Shown here piece by piece: positions 1 through 8,156 of a DNA stretch of 64,000 nucleotides. A model generated the notes under the pieces. It had not been told where the DNA came from. It worked only from the letters and a program-made list of their open reading frames with translations, and ran no database searches. Each line of letters opens with the position of its first letter. Positions within the stretch are counted from its first letter, which is position 1. Location of the stretch: NCBI GenBank assembly GCA_902362805.1, contig CABIXY010000002.1, positions 62,001-126,000 on the forward strand. The letters run 5' to 3'. A program made the position numbers and the translations under genes. This DNA comes from Eubacteriaceae bacterium (lineage in GTDB: Bacteria; Bacillota; Clostridia; Peptostreptococcales; Anaerovoracaceae).

Positions 1-1086
1 TTCGTATCTTCTTCCATCGTATGCGAAGAAGCGCCGGGTGAACTGGGTTCCCAATATCTCTATTACACTGAGATGCAGAACTCGACAAAACCGATCATCG
101 GCGGTTCTACTGACGTAGAAGGGGTGCCTAGAACTTTCAAGCTGCTGAAAGCGGTTCTGGGATCTGAAGAAAACGTAAGAACGAAACCTTACACCATCTT
201 CGACATCTGCGTGACTTCTCCACTCAAATGGTCCACCATCGGCGCAAGAAATATCATGGACTGCGTGGATATGGACATTCCAATCGAATTGATTTCTGCA
301 CAGATTGCCGGCGCAACGGGTCCAATCACTTTAGCAGGATGTATCTTAGAACATACCGTAGAACTTCTGTCAGGATTGGTATTGATTCAGGTCATGAAGC
401 CGGGACATCCAACAGTATATGGAGGCGCACCTTGCATCTTCAACATGAAGACCATGTATACACCGATGGAGGCCATGGAATGCAGCATGGTGACTGCCGG
501 ATATGCGTCCATGGGTAAATACTACGGACTTCCAGTACATACATATGCGGCTATGTCAGACTCCAAATATATCGACTACCAGGCTGGAAGTGAATCTGCC
601 AGAAGCGGACTCATGGCATATCTTGCCGATGTTGACAACGTATCCGGTGCAGGCGGACTCAACGTCATCGCGGAGATGAGTATCGAGAAAATGGTTGTGG
701 ACAACGACTTTATCGGAACCATCAAGCATCTGGAAAAAGGAATTCGCTTTGACGAAGATTCCCTGGCAGCAGATCTGTTATTAAAGGTGGGCTCAGGCGG
801 AAACTTCCTCAATCAGAAACACACTCTGAAGAACTACAAGAAAGAACAGAACTACAGCAACATCACCATGAACTACGAAGAGCGAGCTAACTGGAACAAG
901 AGCGGCAACTGGTCCGTATCTGACAAAGCGAGAGACTATGTCAAGAAGATCGCAGAAGCAGATATCTGCCCTCTCGGCGAAGAGCGCACAAAAGCGCTGA
1001 ACGAAGCATTCATGGAAGTTTGTCAGGATTGCGGACTGACAAAAGAAACTGCGGAAGATCTGATTAAAAAGTATAATGAAGCTTAA
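1..1086 (+). CDS. MttB-family (COG5598) corrinoid methyltransferase without Pyl, 5' partial
   Basis: The reading frame is open from the first base to TAA at 1084-1086, so the N-terminus lies outside the window and 361 residues are visible. The protein resembles the trimethylamine methyltransferase family: the region around GYASMGKYYGLPVHTYAA aligns by eye with GHYYGIPTNVGGT of the Pyl-containing MttB encoded at 8157, but no TAG occurs there. Such non-Pyl homologues are known to demethylate quaternary amines such as glycine betaine, proline betaine or carnitine onto a corrinoid protein. The substrate cannot be told from sequence. It lies upstream of an NhaC-type transporter in the same direction. 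Confidence 0.85.
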   Translation, partial: FVSSSIVCEEAPGELGSQYLYYTEMQNSTKPIIGGSTDVEGVPRTFKLLKAVLGSEENVRTKPYTIFDICVTSPLKWSTIGARNIMDCVDMDIPIELISAQIAGATGPITLAGCILEHTVELLSGLVLIQVMKPGHPTVYGGAPCIFNMKTMYTPMEAMECSMVTAGYASMGKYYGLPVHTYAAMSDSKYIDYQAGSESARSGLMAYLADVDNVSGAGGLNVIAEMSIEKMVVDNDFIGTIKHLEKGIRFDEDSLAADLLLKVGSGGNFLNQKHTLKNYKKEQNYSNITMNYEERANWNKSGNWSVSDKARDYVKKIAEADICPLGEERTKALNEAFMEVCQDCGLTKETAEDLIKKYNEA

Positions 1087-1249
1087 GACAGTAATAGGGA
1101 ACAGTCTGAAAGCTTGTTATAGAGGACGCGCCAGGGGTTAGTTCCCCGGTGCATCCCAATTTCAAACGAAATTATCTTTTATCTAAACTATCTAGAAAGG
1201 AAAATGTGCGAGTAAAAGCCCCTAACTTTTATTTGTACAAGGAACAATT

Positions 1250-2713
1250 ATGGGTAAACGAGTTCCAATGTGGCAAGTATTATTCTGTATCGTATTTGCA
1301 CTAGGTATCATCTGTTATTCCATCTTCTACAGCTATGGCGAAGCACATATGCCAATGATCTTGGCAGCAGCAGTGGTAGCCACAGTTGGCGCACTCAATG
1401 GCTGGAAGTGGAATGTCATGGAAAAAGGTATGATTCAGGGAATCAGCCGCTCCATGCAGGCGAACCTGATCCTGCTGACTGTAGGTATCCTGGTAGCCAC
1501 CTGGAAAGCTGGAGGCATCATTCCGTCCATCATTTACTATGGACTTGACATTATCAGCCCGGGATTTTTCTTGGTAACGGCTTGTCTGCTGTGCTCCATC
1601 ATCTCCTTGGTAATCGGTTCGTCTTACACCACTGCCGGCACTATCGGCGTAGCCATGATCGGTATCGCCATCGGTCTTGGCATCAATCCGGCTCTGGCAG
1701 CAGGCGCAATAGTAGCGGGGGCTTATACTGGAGACAAGATGTCCCCGATGTCAGATACGACCAACATGGCACCGGCTGTATCTGGATCTAACATCTTTGA
1801 TCACATCAGGCACATGGTCTATACGGTAACCCCTTCTTATATCATCGCTTTGGTACTATACTTCATCTTAGGAAGAGGTGCTGCTCCTAGTGGGAACATA
1901 CAGATGGAGATGAAGGACATCCTGCAGGAAGCAATTCTGAACGAATTCACGGTGAGCCCGTTCCTCATGCTGCCGATCGTATTTCTATTGGGAGCAGTAT
2001 TCTTAAAGGTTCCTGCACTGCCTGCTATATTTGGTGGTGTGCTTATGGGAATGTTCTGCATGGGCGTTGTACAGGGAATTGATTTTGCTGATTTCTTTTA
2101 TACAATGCACTATGGATATGAATCAATTAGTAAAGAAATTCCTTTATCAGGTGATTATACGGTTGGTTCTGTAGTTGGTGGTGGCGGATTTGACGGCATG
2201 CTTTGGACCGTATCCATCGTATTGTGCTCCATGTCTTTTGCGGGAGTTTTAGAAGCGACCGGTATGCTGAGTCAGCTTGTAGAGAAAATGATGAAGGTTG
2301 CAAAGACCAATGGACTACTGATTATGACTACAATCTTGACTTGTTTCTTCGTCAATGTATTGACAGCTGATCAGTATCTGTCTATCATCCTGCCAGGGAG
2401 AATGTACAAGACGGCATTTGAAGACAGGCGTTTGAAGGCTAAAAACCTGTCCAGATGTTTGGAGGACTCCGGCACATTGACTTCACCGCTGATTCCTTGG
2501 AACGTATGCGGAACGACCATGAGTGGCTTTTTAGGTGTTAAAACAATACAGTATGCACCATACGCCTTCGTCAATTATATCTGCCCTATTGTTTCGATGA
2601 TATATGGATTTACTGGATTTACCATCGAAAAAATGAGTGACGAAGAATATAATAAGATGCTGGAGTTAAGAAAACTTGAAGAAGAAGAAACTGCGAGAGC
2701 AATGGAAGCTTAA
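1250..2713 (+). CDS. NhaC-family Na+/H+ antiporter-like transporter
   Basis: A 487-residue integral membrane protein with about eleven hydrophobic segments. Family hallmarks include the conserved GAYTGDKMSPMSDTTN stretch near residue 160 and the FFVNVLTADQYLSI segment. NhaC proteins exchange Na+ for H+, and some relatives (MleN) exchange organic substrates. Being next to an MttB-family gene, it might instead import a methylated amine or maintain the ion balance for it; this is inference. The ATG at 1250 is preceded by AAGGAA. The C-terminal tail is charged (KMLELRKLEEEETARAMEA) and is repeated in a remnant at 3623. Confidence 0.8.
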   Translation: MGKRVPMWQVLFCIVFALGIICYSIFYSYGEAHMPMILAAAVVATVGALNGWKWNVMEKGMIQGISRSMQANLILLTVGILVATWKAGGIIPSIIYYGLDIISPGFFLVTACLLCSIISLVIGSSYTTAGTIGVAMIGIAIGLGINPALAAGAIVAGAYTGDKMSPMSDTTNMAPAVSGSNIFDHIRHMVYTVTPSYIIALVLYFILGRGAAPSGNIQMEMKDILQEAILNEFTVSPFLMLPIVFLLGAVFLKVPALPAIFGGVLMGMFCMGVVQGIDFADFFYTMHYGYESISKEIPLSGDYTVGSVVGGGGFDGMLWTVSIVLCSMSFAGVLEATGMLSQLVEKMMKVAKTNGLLIMTTILTCFFVNVLTADQYLSIILPGRMYKTAFEDRRLKAKNLSRCLEDSGTLTSPLIPWNVCGTTMSGFLGVKTIQYAPYAFVNYICPIVSMIYGFTGFTIEKMSDEEYNKMLELRKLEEEETARAMEA

Positions 2714-2743
2714 TTCATCTATATACTTAAATCTTCTTTATAA

Positions 2744-2800
2744 AACAAGTAAGCAAAACCGGCTGGGAACGAGTTCTCAGCCGGTTTTGTTTACTTGTTA
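2744..2800 (+). terminator. Terminator after the NhaC gene, unusually long palindrome
   Basis: AAAACCGGCTG pairs with CAGCCGGTTTT, and the flanks ACAAGTAA and TTACTTGT also pair, giving a hairpin of more than 20 bp just after the NhaC stop. The GC-rich core followed by TTTTGTTT fits intrinsic termination. The core is duplicated at 3921-3954. Confidence 0.75.
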
Positions 2801-2846
2801 ATGTTTCGTTTAAAACTTTACAAGTCATATGAGCATTTCATATGTG

Positions 2847-3278
2847 CTAGAATAATAATGCTAGAGAAATATCATATGGTTTATTATCGACTCCATTCAT
2901 CTTTTTGACAAAATGCCATGGTAACTCTCCCTTTTCACGAGTATAGCCTCTCCATAACCAATGATATGATCTATATTGCAAACGTTTGGCTCCAGTTACA
3001 ACGTTTACTTCATAAATGCCGTAAATGTCATGTTCCCATTCAACTTTTTTTGTGCTTTTAGTAATGTCTTTATTATTGTATTCTACTCCAGAATCAAATC
3101 CCTCATAAATTCTCCGGGTTACATAACGATTATTCACCCTAGGTTCTACAATGTTGTCGGGTTTATCAACAAAAATTGTAGGATCATTAACAGGCATATC
3201 TGTAGCAAATGCCTGTGTAGCAAATGAGAAACTTAAAGCAAGAGAAAGAATTAATACAGTGATTACTCTACATTTCAT
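2847..3278 (-). CDS. Small secreted protein of unknown function
   Basis: A 143-residue product. The start is taken at the ATG at 3278 because AAAGGA lies nine bases upstream; an ATG six codons earlier lacks a site. The first ~30 residues form a typical signal peptide: KCR, a hydrophobic run, then the AxA motif QAFA, with cleavage expected after residue 28 or so. The mature part is rich in Tyr, Trp and Arg, has no cysteine and no family I recognise. It sits in AT-rich DNA between two copies of the NhaC 3' end, so it could be a passenger gene. Confidence 0.6.
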   Translation of the reverse strand: MKCRVITVLILSLALSFSFATQAFATDMPVNDPTIFVDKPDNIVEPRVNNRYVTRRIYEGFDSGVEYNNKDITKSTKKVEWEHDIYGIYEVNVVTGAKRLQYRSYHWLWRGYTREKGELPWHFVKKMNGVDNKPYDISLALLF

Positions 3279-3299
3279 AATCGACCGTCCTTTCATATG

Positions 3300-3600
3300 C
3301 TATCATATTAATTTCGATCAAATTAGTATGATAACTAAGCCTTTAACTAAGTACAATTCACAATTTATCTAACTTTGCACATTGGTCTAACCTCCCCTTA
3401 GGGCTACGCTTACTATAAAACAGAATATTCTATAATAGGATAGTCAATTAATATTGAACAGAAAATTAAGAATTTTTACAATATTATTATATGGCTATAA
3501 TTGAGATTTGTCAAGTGTATAAATATATATTTTTTTAATATATATTTATATATAAAATATAAAGTCGATGCATATAAAGGATTTGGCTAATCTAAGAAGT
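3300..3600. other. AT-rich non-coding stretch
   Basis: No gene is visible. Around 3410-3560 the DNA is almost purely A/T, with repeated TATATATTTATA runs. It contains no convincing RNA gene. Its composition contrasts with the flanking methyltransfer genes and it lies between the NhaC gene and the NhaC remnant. Confidence 0.6.
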
Positions 3601-3622
3601 AGGAAATGCTGGCAATGTGTGC

Positions 3623-3685
3623 TACAAGATGCTGGAAATGAGAAAGTTAGAGGAAGAGGAAGCTGCAAGAGTATTGGAAGCTTAA
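3623..3685 (+). pseudogene. Remnant of a second NhaC-type gene (last 20 codons)
   Basis: Read from 3623 this encodes YKMLEMRKLEEEEAARVLEA and then TAA. The intact NhaC gene ends YNKMLELRKLEEEETARAMEA and then TAA. The 3' flank (GAAGCTTAATTCA, then ATCTTCTTTATAAAA) is also shared. No upstream coding part is left, so this is the tail of a deleted paralogue or of a duplicated segment. Confidence 0.8.
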
Positions 3686-3706
3686 TTCAAAATACATCAA
3701 TCTTCT

Positions 3707-3912
3707 TTATAAAAAACGAGTGCATGACGGAGCGTCGCTCCTATGCACCCATGTCGCCCGCAAGTTACGTTCTTTGCCTCTTCGCCCCAGCTTTTGCTGG
3801 CTAGGCGGAATGGACAGCGAAAGGAGCATCGACAACTGGAGGAGTGAGCAAAGCGAACAATGAAACATAGGAAATACGCTCTTCGGACGATATTTCCTAT
3901 GTTATAAAAAAC
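3707..3912. repeat. 11-bp direct repeats flanking the insertion (candidate target-site duplication)
   Basis: TTATAAAAAAC occurs exactly at 3707-3717 and 3902-3912, immediately outside the structured insert. The uninterrupted relative near 2737 has one copy of a similar TTATAAAAC. This pattern is expected of a transposition event. Confidence 0.65.
3718..3901. mobile_element. 184-bp MITE-like structured insertion
   Basis: The insert is bounded by an exact 11-bp direct repeat, TTATAAAAAAC, at 3707-3717 and 3902-3912. The homologous segment after the NhaC gene (2733-2760) is uninterrupted there, which gives the empty site. The insert has no ORF but several hairpins: GTGCAT..ATGCAC enclosing GGAGC..GCTCC at the left end, CCAGC/GCTGG in the middle, and an AACATAGGAAATA..TATTTCCTATGTT palindrome at the right end. 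The middle piece (GGAATGGACAGCGAAAGGAGC, then ACTGGAGGAG) recurs next to tRNA-Pyl at 20193-20245. Confidence 0.65.
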
Positions 3913-3920
3913 AAGTAAGC

Positions 3921-3954
3921 AAAACCGGCTGGGAATGAATTCCCAGCCGGTTTT
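3921..3954. terminator. Bidirectional terminator, copy of the one at 2744
   Basis: AAAACCGGCTGGGAAT pairs perfectly with ATTCCCAGCCGGTTTT across GA. It is flanked by A-runs on the left and T-runs on the right, so it can end transcription from either side, including that of the minus-strand radical SAM gene that ends at 3966. It is nearly identical to the hairpin after the NhaC gene. Confidence 0.75.
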
Positions 3955-3965
3955 GCTGTTGCACC

Positions 3966-4973
3966 TTATCTGCCATCATCTTTCTTTTGCACAATATCAT
4001 ACCCGCATTCTGTCAGCAGGCTTTTCGCCCTCTGACAGTCGAAGCCGTTCCACAGGTCTTCTGCCAGGCTGCCATCTCGCGGCACAGCACCTCGTTCTAA
4101 CACGAGGACGTTGGCACCGGCCATGACGGCCTCTTTTGACGGCGGATGAACGCAGATGTCGGGCACGTTCTTACCGCCGCACAGTCTGGTTACGGCGACA
4201 ATCTGTGCTAAACGCTGATCGGAAATCTGCGGTTTTGTGCCCAGAGGCGTTCCTTTGACAGGGATGCGGGCCATGGCACCGGAAATGACGACACCGTACT
4301 GCAGGGAATTGAGAAATACCTCTGCAATTTCTTCACTGGTGTGCTCGATACCGACAGGCTCAATTAAGTGAATCAACTTCAGCGGTGAGTGATGAACGGA
4401 ATTAAGCGTGTCGTTCCGTTGCGCAGGGTTAAAGGCGGTGTCCCGTCCTTCACCCAGCCGCAAAGCGTGGTAGATGCCAGAGGCACCGCTTTCGTGAATT
4501 TTATTCGCGGTCTCAATATCAAATTCACCGATATTGAGGACTAATTCGTATTCTCCAGGTACCTGCAGGCGAATGTCTCTGATGAACTGGCAAAGTGTGT
4601 CGATGCTGTAGAATTCAGTAGTTCGAAGGACGATGAACCTTACGCCGCAGCCTACATAACGCTTGATCTGCTCGATGATTTCTTCTTCTGAATAACTGAT
4701 TTCCTCATTCACGATGCCCCAGGCTTCTCCCAGGGAACAGAAAGTGCAATTCATGGAGCAGGGCGCAAAATCCACGCCAATTGCTCCCCAGAGATAGGCT
4801 TCTTTTTTTGTAATTACCAAGGCAGCTTGGCGGGCGGATTGACAGAGATAAGTATACTCCTCACTGCCGGGAGTGATATCGAGAAGTGAGACGATGGTAT
4901 CACGGTCCTGCGCTTTGCCAGCTAGACAGTCAGCCTTTACTCTGTCGATGAGATTGATGATTTCTTGATTCAT
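3966..4973 (-). CDS. Radical SAM protein (BioB/PylB-like fold), function unknown
   Basis: A 335-residue protein with the radical SAM cluster motif CSMNCTFC at residues 72-79 (C-x3-C-x2-C), which would bind a [4Fe-4S] cluster and S-adenosylmethionine. A later PVKGTPLG stretch resembles those of BioB-like radical SAM enzymes. It overlaps the end of the C_GCAxxG_C_C gene (its ATG lies within AGATGA after that gene's TAG), so the two form an operon. Location beside methylated-amine genes suggests a role in cofactor or amine metabolism, but the substrate is unknown. It is not pylB, which is at 16038. Confidence 0.75.
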   Translation of the reverse strand: MNQEIINLIDRVKADCLAGKAQDRDTIVSLLDITPGSEEYTYLCQSARQAALVITKKEAYLWGAIGVDFAPCSMNCTFCSLGEAWGIVNEEISYSEEEIIEQIKRYVGCGVRFIVLRTTEFYSIDTLCQFIRDIRLQVPGEYELVLNIGEFDIETANKIHESGASGIYHALRLGEGRDTAFNPAQRNDTLNSVHHSPLKLIHLIEPVGIEHTSEEIAEVFLNSLQYGVVISGAMARIPVKGTPLGTKPQISDQRLAQIVAVTRLCGGKNVPDICVHPPSKEAVMAGANVLVLERGAVPRDGSLAEDLWNGFDCQRAKSLLTECGYDIVQKKDDGR

Positions 4974-4975
4974 CT

Positions 4976-5422
4976 CTATTTCTCCTCCAAAATTTGCTCC
5001 AGTATTTCGCAGGCGTCACAGGCGATTTGTGGACATAGGGTGGACAACAAACCTTCTTCCATGATTTTCTCCATCTCTTCTGGGACAGAAAGGTCGTAGC
5101 CCAAAATCTCTTTACAGATTAGAGAACCGTGTTTCGCCTTGAAGGCTTCTTCAAAAGCATACTTCTTTTTCAGCATATTATCCTTCGTTTCTACATCCCC
5201 GTCTTTACAGTGACCAAAATTGTATCCGATCGCCATCAAAGCACCGGTGACGCATCCACAGGTTTGACCAGCCCACATGCCGCCGCCAAAAGCAGAAGCG
5301 ATTTTTTTCGCATCGTCAGGGTCAATTCCGATCTTTTCGGCGGCATGTCCGAAAACCACCTGAGAACAGTCGATACCGGCGGCAAAACTTGCGCCCGCTT
5401 TTTCCTTTGTCATTTTTTCCAT
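4976..5422 (-). CDS. C_GCAxxG_C_C family redox protein, ends in TAG
   Basis: A 148-residue cysteine-rich protein with the spaced motif C..GxxCGCVTGALMAIG..C..C typical of the C_GCAxxG_C_C (split-Soret-like) family, thought to bind a metal or haem redox centre. ATG at 5422 is chosen because GGAGGG precedes it at good distance; the upstream TTG lacks a site. The stop codon is TAG, which matters here because a UAG-decoding tRNA is encoded nearby. One codon later (TAG AGA TGA) an in-frame TGA limits any readthrough to two residues. Confidence 0.75.
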   Translation of the reverse strand: MEKMTKEKAGASFAAGIDCSQVVFGHAAEKIGIDPDDAKKIASAFGGGMWAGQTCGCVTGALMAIGYNFGHCKDGDVETKDNMLKKKYAFEEAFKAKHGSLICKEILGYDLSVPEEMEKIMEEGLLSTLCPQIACDACEILEQILEEK

Positions 5423-5660
5423 TTTATTTCCCTCCAATCGATAATGGCTACTATTAGATATAGTCTGATTATAGCCCTAAACTAATAATATCTATTGTAA
5501 AATTTTTGTATTTTATAGTATTGTAGTGGGTAAATGGAAAGCAGGGTTCGAACATCATTTTCGTTATTAGTTGATAGCAGAGAAAATGGAACTCTGCGAT
5601 TGGTCCATGCCGCGTGACCGTGGAGCGGAGCTTGCTGAATTTCATCGATATTGTCCACAT

Positions 5661-5690
5661 AAAAAACGGCCAGCTTGCTGACCGTTTTGT
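5661..5690 (-). terminator. Terminator of the PocR/AraC regulator gene
   Basis: On the minus strand AAAACGGTCAGC pairs with GCTGGCCGTTTT and is followed by TTTTTT, directly after the stop of the regulator gene at 5694. Confidence 0.7.
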
Positions 5691-5693
5691 GGT

Positions 5694-6986
5694 TTATGCG
5701 TCGTTATCTACCTTGGATTTTGCTGATCGGTAGGCCTTTGGTGTCATTCCCTTCGCTTTCTTGAACACTTTGGTGAAGTAACTCTGGTCGTCAAAGCCGG
5801 TAGAAAGAGAAACGTCAATGATGCTCAGATTGGTATTTGCCAGGAGGTGACAGGCATGTTCTACTTTCAGCGAATTGAGATAGTCTGTAAAAGTAACGCC
5901 CATTTCCTGCTTGAACAATGTGGAGAAGTAAGAGGAATTGACGTGAAGGTTCAACTCGATGTCCTTCAGTGAAATCTTCTCTGTATAGTTCTTGTTGATA
6001 AACTGCAGCGCTTTTGCCACAATCTGTGAACGGCCGCTATAGATGGAGGAAAGCATGTTTTTGGTGATGATCTCGATGATGGCCGTAGAGACGAAAAGCA
6101 GTTCGGTAAAACTTTCGGCTTCACTGAGTTTATTGATGATGTCCAGATCTGTGTCTATAATCTGATTCAGGTTGCTGTCACTTTCGTTGGCGATTCTGAT
6201 GATGATGGCGAAGAACCACAGGGCCTTGGCTTTGATTCCATCCAGATCACCACATTCCAGAATGGAAAAGGTGTTGAGCAGCTTTTTCAGATTTTCCTTG
6301 GCCGTGGAGACCTGGCCGTTGCTGACGTTGTCGATGAGAACTTTTTCCAGGTCATAAGGATATTCCACGGATACGTGTTCTTTCTTGTAATGCTGTATGT
6401 CGATGTTGACCTGATTCTGCTCATTATATTGGTTTCGCAGTGCACTGTAATCGTTGTTGCCAGTCACTGATGTGATGATGCAGTTATAGAACAACAGTGC
6501 AATCTGTGAAATCTGGTTGGGCTGATAGACCTTCATCTTCCCGGCAAACATCTTTGCCATGGATTGCGCGGCCTCGTTCAAATCGTTCAAATTTGCAAAA
6601 TTTCTCGTGGTGCTGCTGCGCAGTTCACCCATCACGATGGGTCCGGCAATGAAGTAGCCGGCAAAGACTTCGTCGATGATCAAAGAGGTTGCAATATTAG
6701 CCAGTCCTGATTTGCAGAGAAATATGTACGGTTCGCCAAGCCTGGAAGCAAACTGACCGGCAGAAGAGAGGTTGCGTCTGCAGGAACTGTCTTTGTCAGC
6801 GTACACTTCGAAGATGTTGCAGATCTTGTCATCTCGTTTGAACTCTTTGACCATCTGATCGTCACCGCTGAAATAGGTGACGGGAATTCCTGTAATATCT
6901 GAGAAAGCTTCGATAGAACTGTTCAGATAGTCTGACAAGGTTTCTGCATTTGGGTTATCTAGGGTTGGAATTACAAAGTTTTTCAT
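5694..6986 (-). CDS. PocR-domain AraC-family transcriptional regulator
   Basis: A 430-residue protein. The N-terminal part (about 1-190) matches the PocR ligand-sensing domain, a PAS-like fold with Cys-containing CRRNL and FLCKSGLAN segments. The C-terminal ~100 residues are an AraC double helix-turn-helix (FSTLFKQEMGVTFTDYLNS; DQSYFTKVFKKAKGMTPKAYR). ATG at 6986 has GGAG six bases upstream. The gene is divergent from mttC, so the shared intergenic region 6987-7438 probably holds its operator. PocR-type regulators often control corrinoid and C1-compound operons. A methylated amine as ligand is an inference. Confidence 0.85.
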   Translation of the reverse strand: MKNFVIPTLDNPNAETLSDYLNSSIEAFSDITGIPVTYFSGDDQMVKEFKRDDKICNIFEVYADKDSSCRRNLSSAGQFASRLGEPYIFLCKSGLANIATSLIIDEVFAGYFIAGPIVMGELRSSTTRNFANLNDLNEAAQSMAKMFAGKMKVYQPNQISQIALLFYNCIITSVTGNNDYSALRNQYNEQNQVNIDIQHYKKEHVSVEYPYDLEKVLIDNVSNGQVSTAKENLKKLLNTFSILECGDLDGIKAKALWFFAIIIRIANESDSNLNQIIDTDLDIINKLSEAESFTELLFVSTAIIEIITKNMLSSIYSGRSQIVAKALQFINKNYTEKISLKDIELNLHVNSSYFSTLFKQEMGVTFTDYLNSLKVEHACHLLANTNLSIIDVSLSTGFDDQSYFTKVFKKAKGMTPKAYRSAKSKVDNDA

Positions 6987-7438
6987 GATTGACTCCAATA
7001 TACATCAAAAAGCTATATAGAAATTGTACTATTTTTTGTGAAAATTTTCACTTGAATTATATCACGCAGAAATAAAAAATACAATATAGAGAATGAAGAT
7101 AATGAAGCAGACAAAATCAAAAAAATAATAAGACGGTTTACACGGGGGAAGATGCACAGAGGCTGAAAAAATCTTGCGAAAGCGTCGTCATAAAAAGTAC
7201 AGATATTGAAGAAACCGTCGAAACCATTGAAAAACAGCAATTTGTAGGAGATATTCCCAAAAGAAGGCTCCATAGAATAAAACCAAAAAATTGTATTTAT
7301 TTTGGGGTGACAAAAATTTTACTAAAAATTCTAAAAGTACCTATATAACTTACCAAAGGGAAACTTGTAAAATGTGAGTATAAAGCAAAGGCATAGTCTT
7401 TATTAACTTAGTTTATAATTTATTGGAGGTAACAAATA
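6987..7438. promoter_or_regulatory. Divergent control region between the PocR regulator and the methylamine operon
   Basis: 452 bp without a supportable gene. The part next to mttC is AT-rich, and the mttC ribosome site TTGGAGG lies at 7421-7427. An exact -35/-10 pair could not be fixed with confidence. A GGTGACAAAAATTTTAC stretch at about 7305 and a TAGTCTTTATTAACTTAG stretch at about 7395 are the likeliest operator or promoter parts. A frame reading on the plus strand around 7130-7340 looks weakly protein-like but has no start codon. Confidence 0.4.
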
Positions 7439-8086
7439 ATGAGTAAAGAAGCGATTTTAGAAGCTGCAAAACAGTCAATTGTTGAGGCTGACGAAGATAT
7501 GGCAATGGAAGCATTAGCAAATGCTGAAGCAGAAGGCGTGGATCTTCTTGAACTGCTGAGCAACGGATACAGCGCAGGCATGAAAGAGCTGGGCGACCTG
7601 TTCGGAATGGGAGAAATCTTCTTACCAGAACTGATTTTCGCTACAGAAGTCATGAAAGCTGCAACTGCAGAGATCGAAGGCAAGATGGATATGTCTGAAG
7701 TAAAATCAGCAGGAACACTGGTTATCGGAACTGTAGAAGGTGACGTACACGATATCGGTAAAGGAATCGTTGCCTCCCTGGTTAAGACCAACGGCGTTGA
7801 AGTATTTGACCTTGGAAGAGAAGTACCTGCAAAGGATTTCGTCGATGCAGCTATCGAACACAATGCAGAATTCGTAGGAAGTTCAGCACTTCTGACGACG
7901 ACAATGACTGTCCAGAAAGACATCGAAGAAGCACTGAAAGAAGCTGGCATCAGAGACAAAGTGAAGACAATGGTAGGCGGAGCGCCTGTAACTAACCGTT
8001 GGGCAGAAAAAATCGGTGCTGACGCATACTGCGAAGACGCTTCCGACACAGTGAACTTCATTCTGAAGTGGATCGAAGAACTGTAA
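7439..8086 (+). CDS. mttC: Corrinoid protein for trimethylamine methyl transfer (MttC-like)
   Basis: A 215-residue protein of the methylamine corrinoid family: a helical cap (about 1-90) followed by a Rossmann-like B12 domain with GDVHDIGK near residue 101, whose His is the lower axial cobalt ligand. It would accept the methyl group from MttB and pass it on. It lies 70 bp upstream of mttB, which is why it is called MttC. Its overall similarity to the second corrinoid protein at 11341 means the two names could be swapped. Strong GGAGG site before the ATG. Confidence 0.88.
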   Translation: MSKEAILEAAKQSIVEADEDMAMEALANAEAEGVDLLELLSNGYSAGMKELGDLFGMGEIFLPELIFATEVMKAATAEIEGKMDMSEVKSAGTLVIGTVEGDVHDIGKGIVASLVKTNGVEVFDLGREVPAKDFVDAAIEHNAEFVGSSALLTTTMTVQKDIEEALKEAGIRDKVKTMVGGAPVTNRWAEKIGADAYCEDASDTVNFILKWIEEL

Positions 8087-8156
8087 ACAACTCTCCATCA
8101 GTTTTCTGGTGAAGGAAATACATAGAAAGAAAATGAAAATGGAGGAGATGTAAGTT

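Noticed and set aside
3568..3804. 78-residue ORF over the NhaC remnant and insertion
   Set aside because: It is in a different frame from the recognisable NhaC tail and runs into the structured repeat.
3718..3901. tRNA-like gene inside the insertion
   Set aside because: No acceptor stem, T-arm or anticodon arm can be formed; only isolated hairpins are seen.
3966..4973. A second pylB
   Set aside because: Shares only the radical SAM core; pylB proper is at 16038 with pylC overlapping it.
7130..7345. Plus-strand protein-like frame in the mttC upstream region, and a minus-strand 86-residue ORF
   Set aside because: The plus frame follows a stop with no usable start codon, and the minus ORF is hydrophobic AT-rich noise without a ribosome site.
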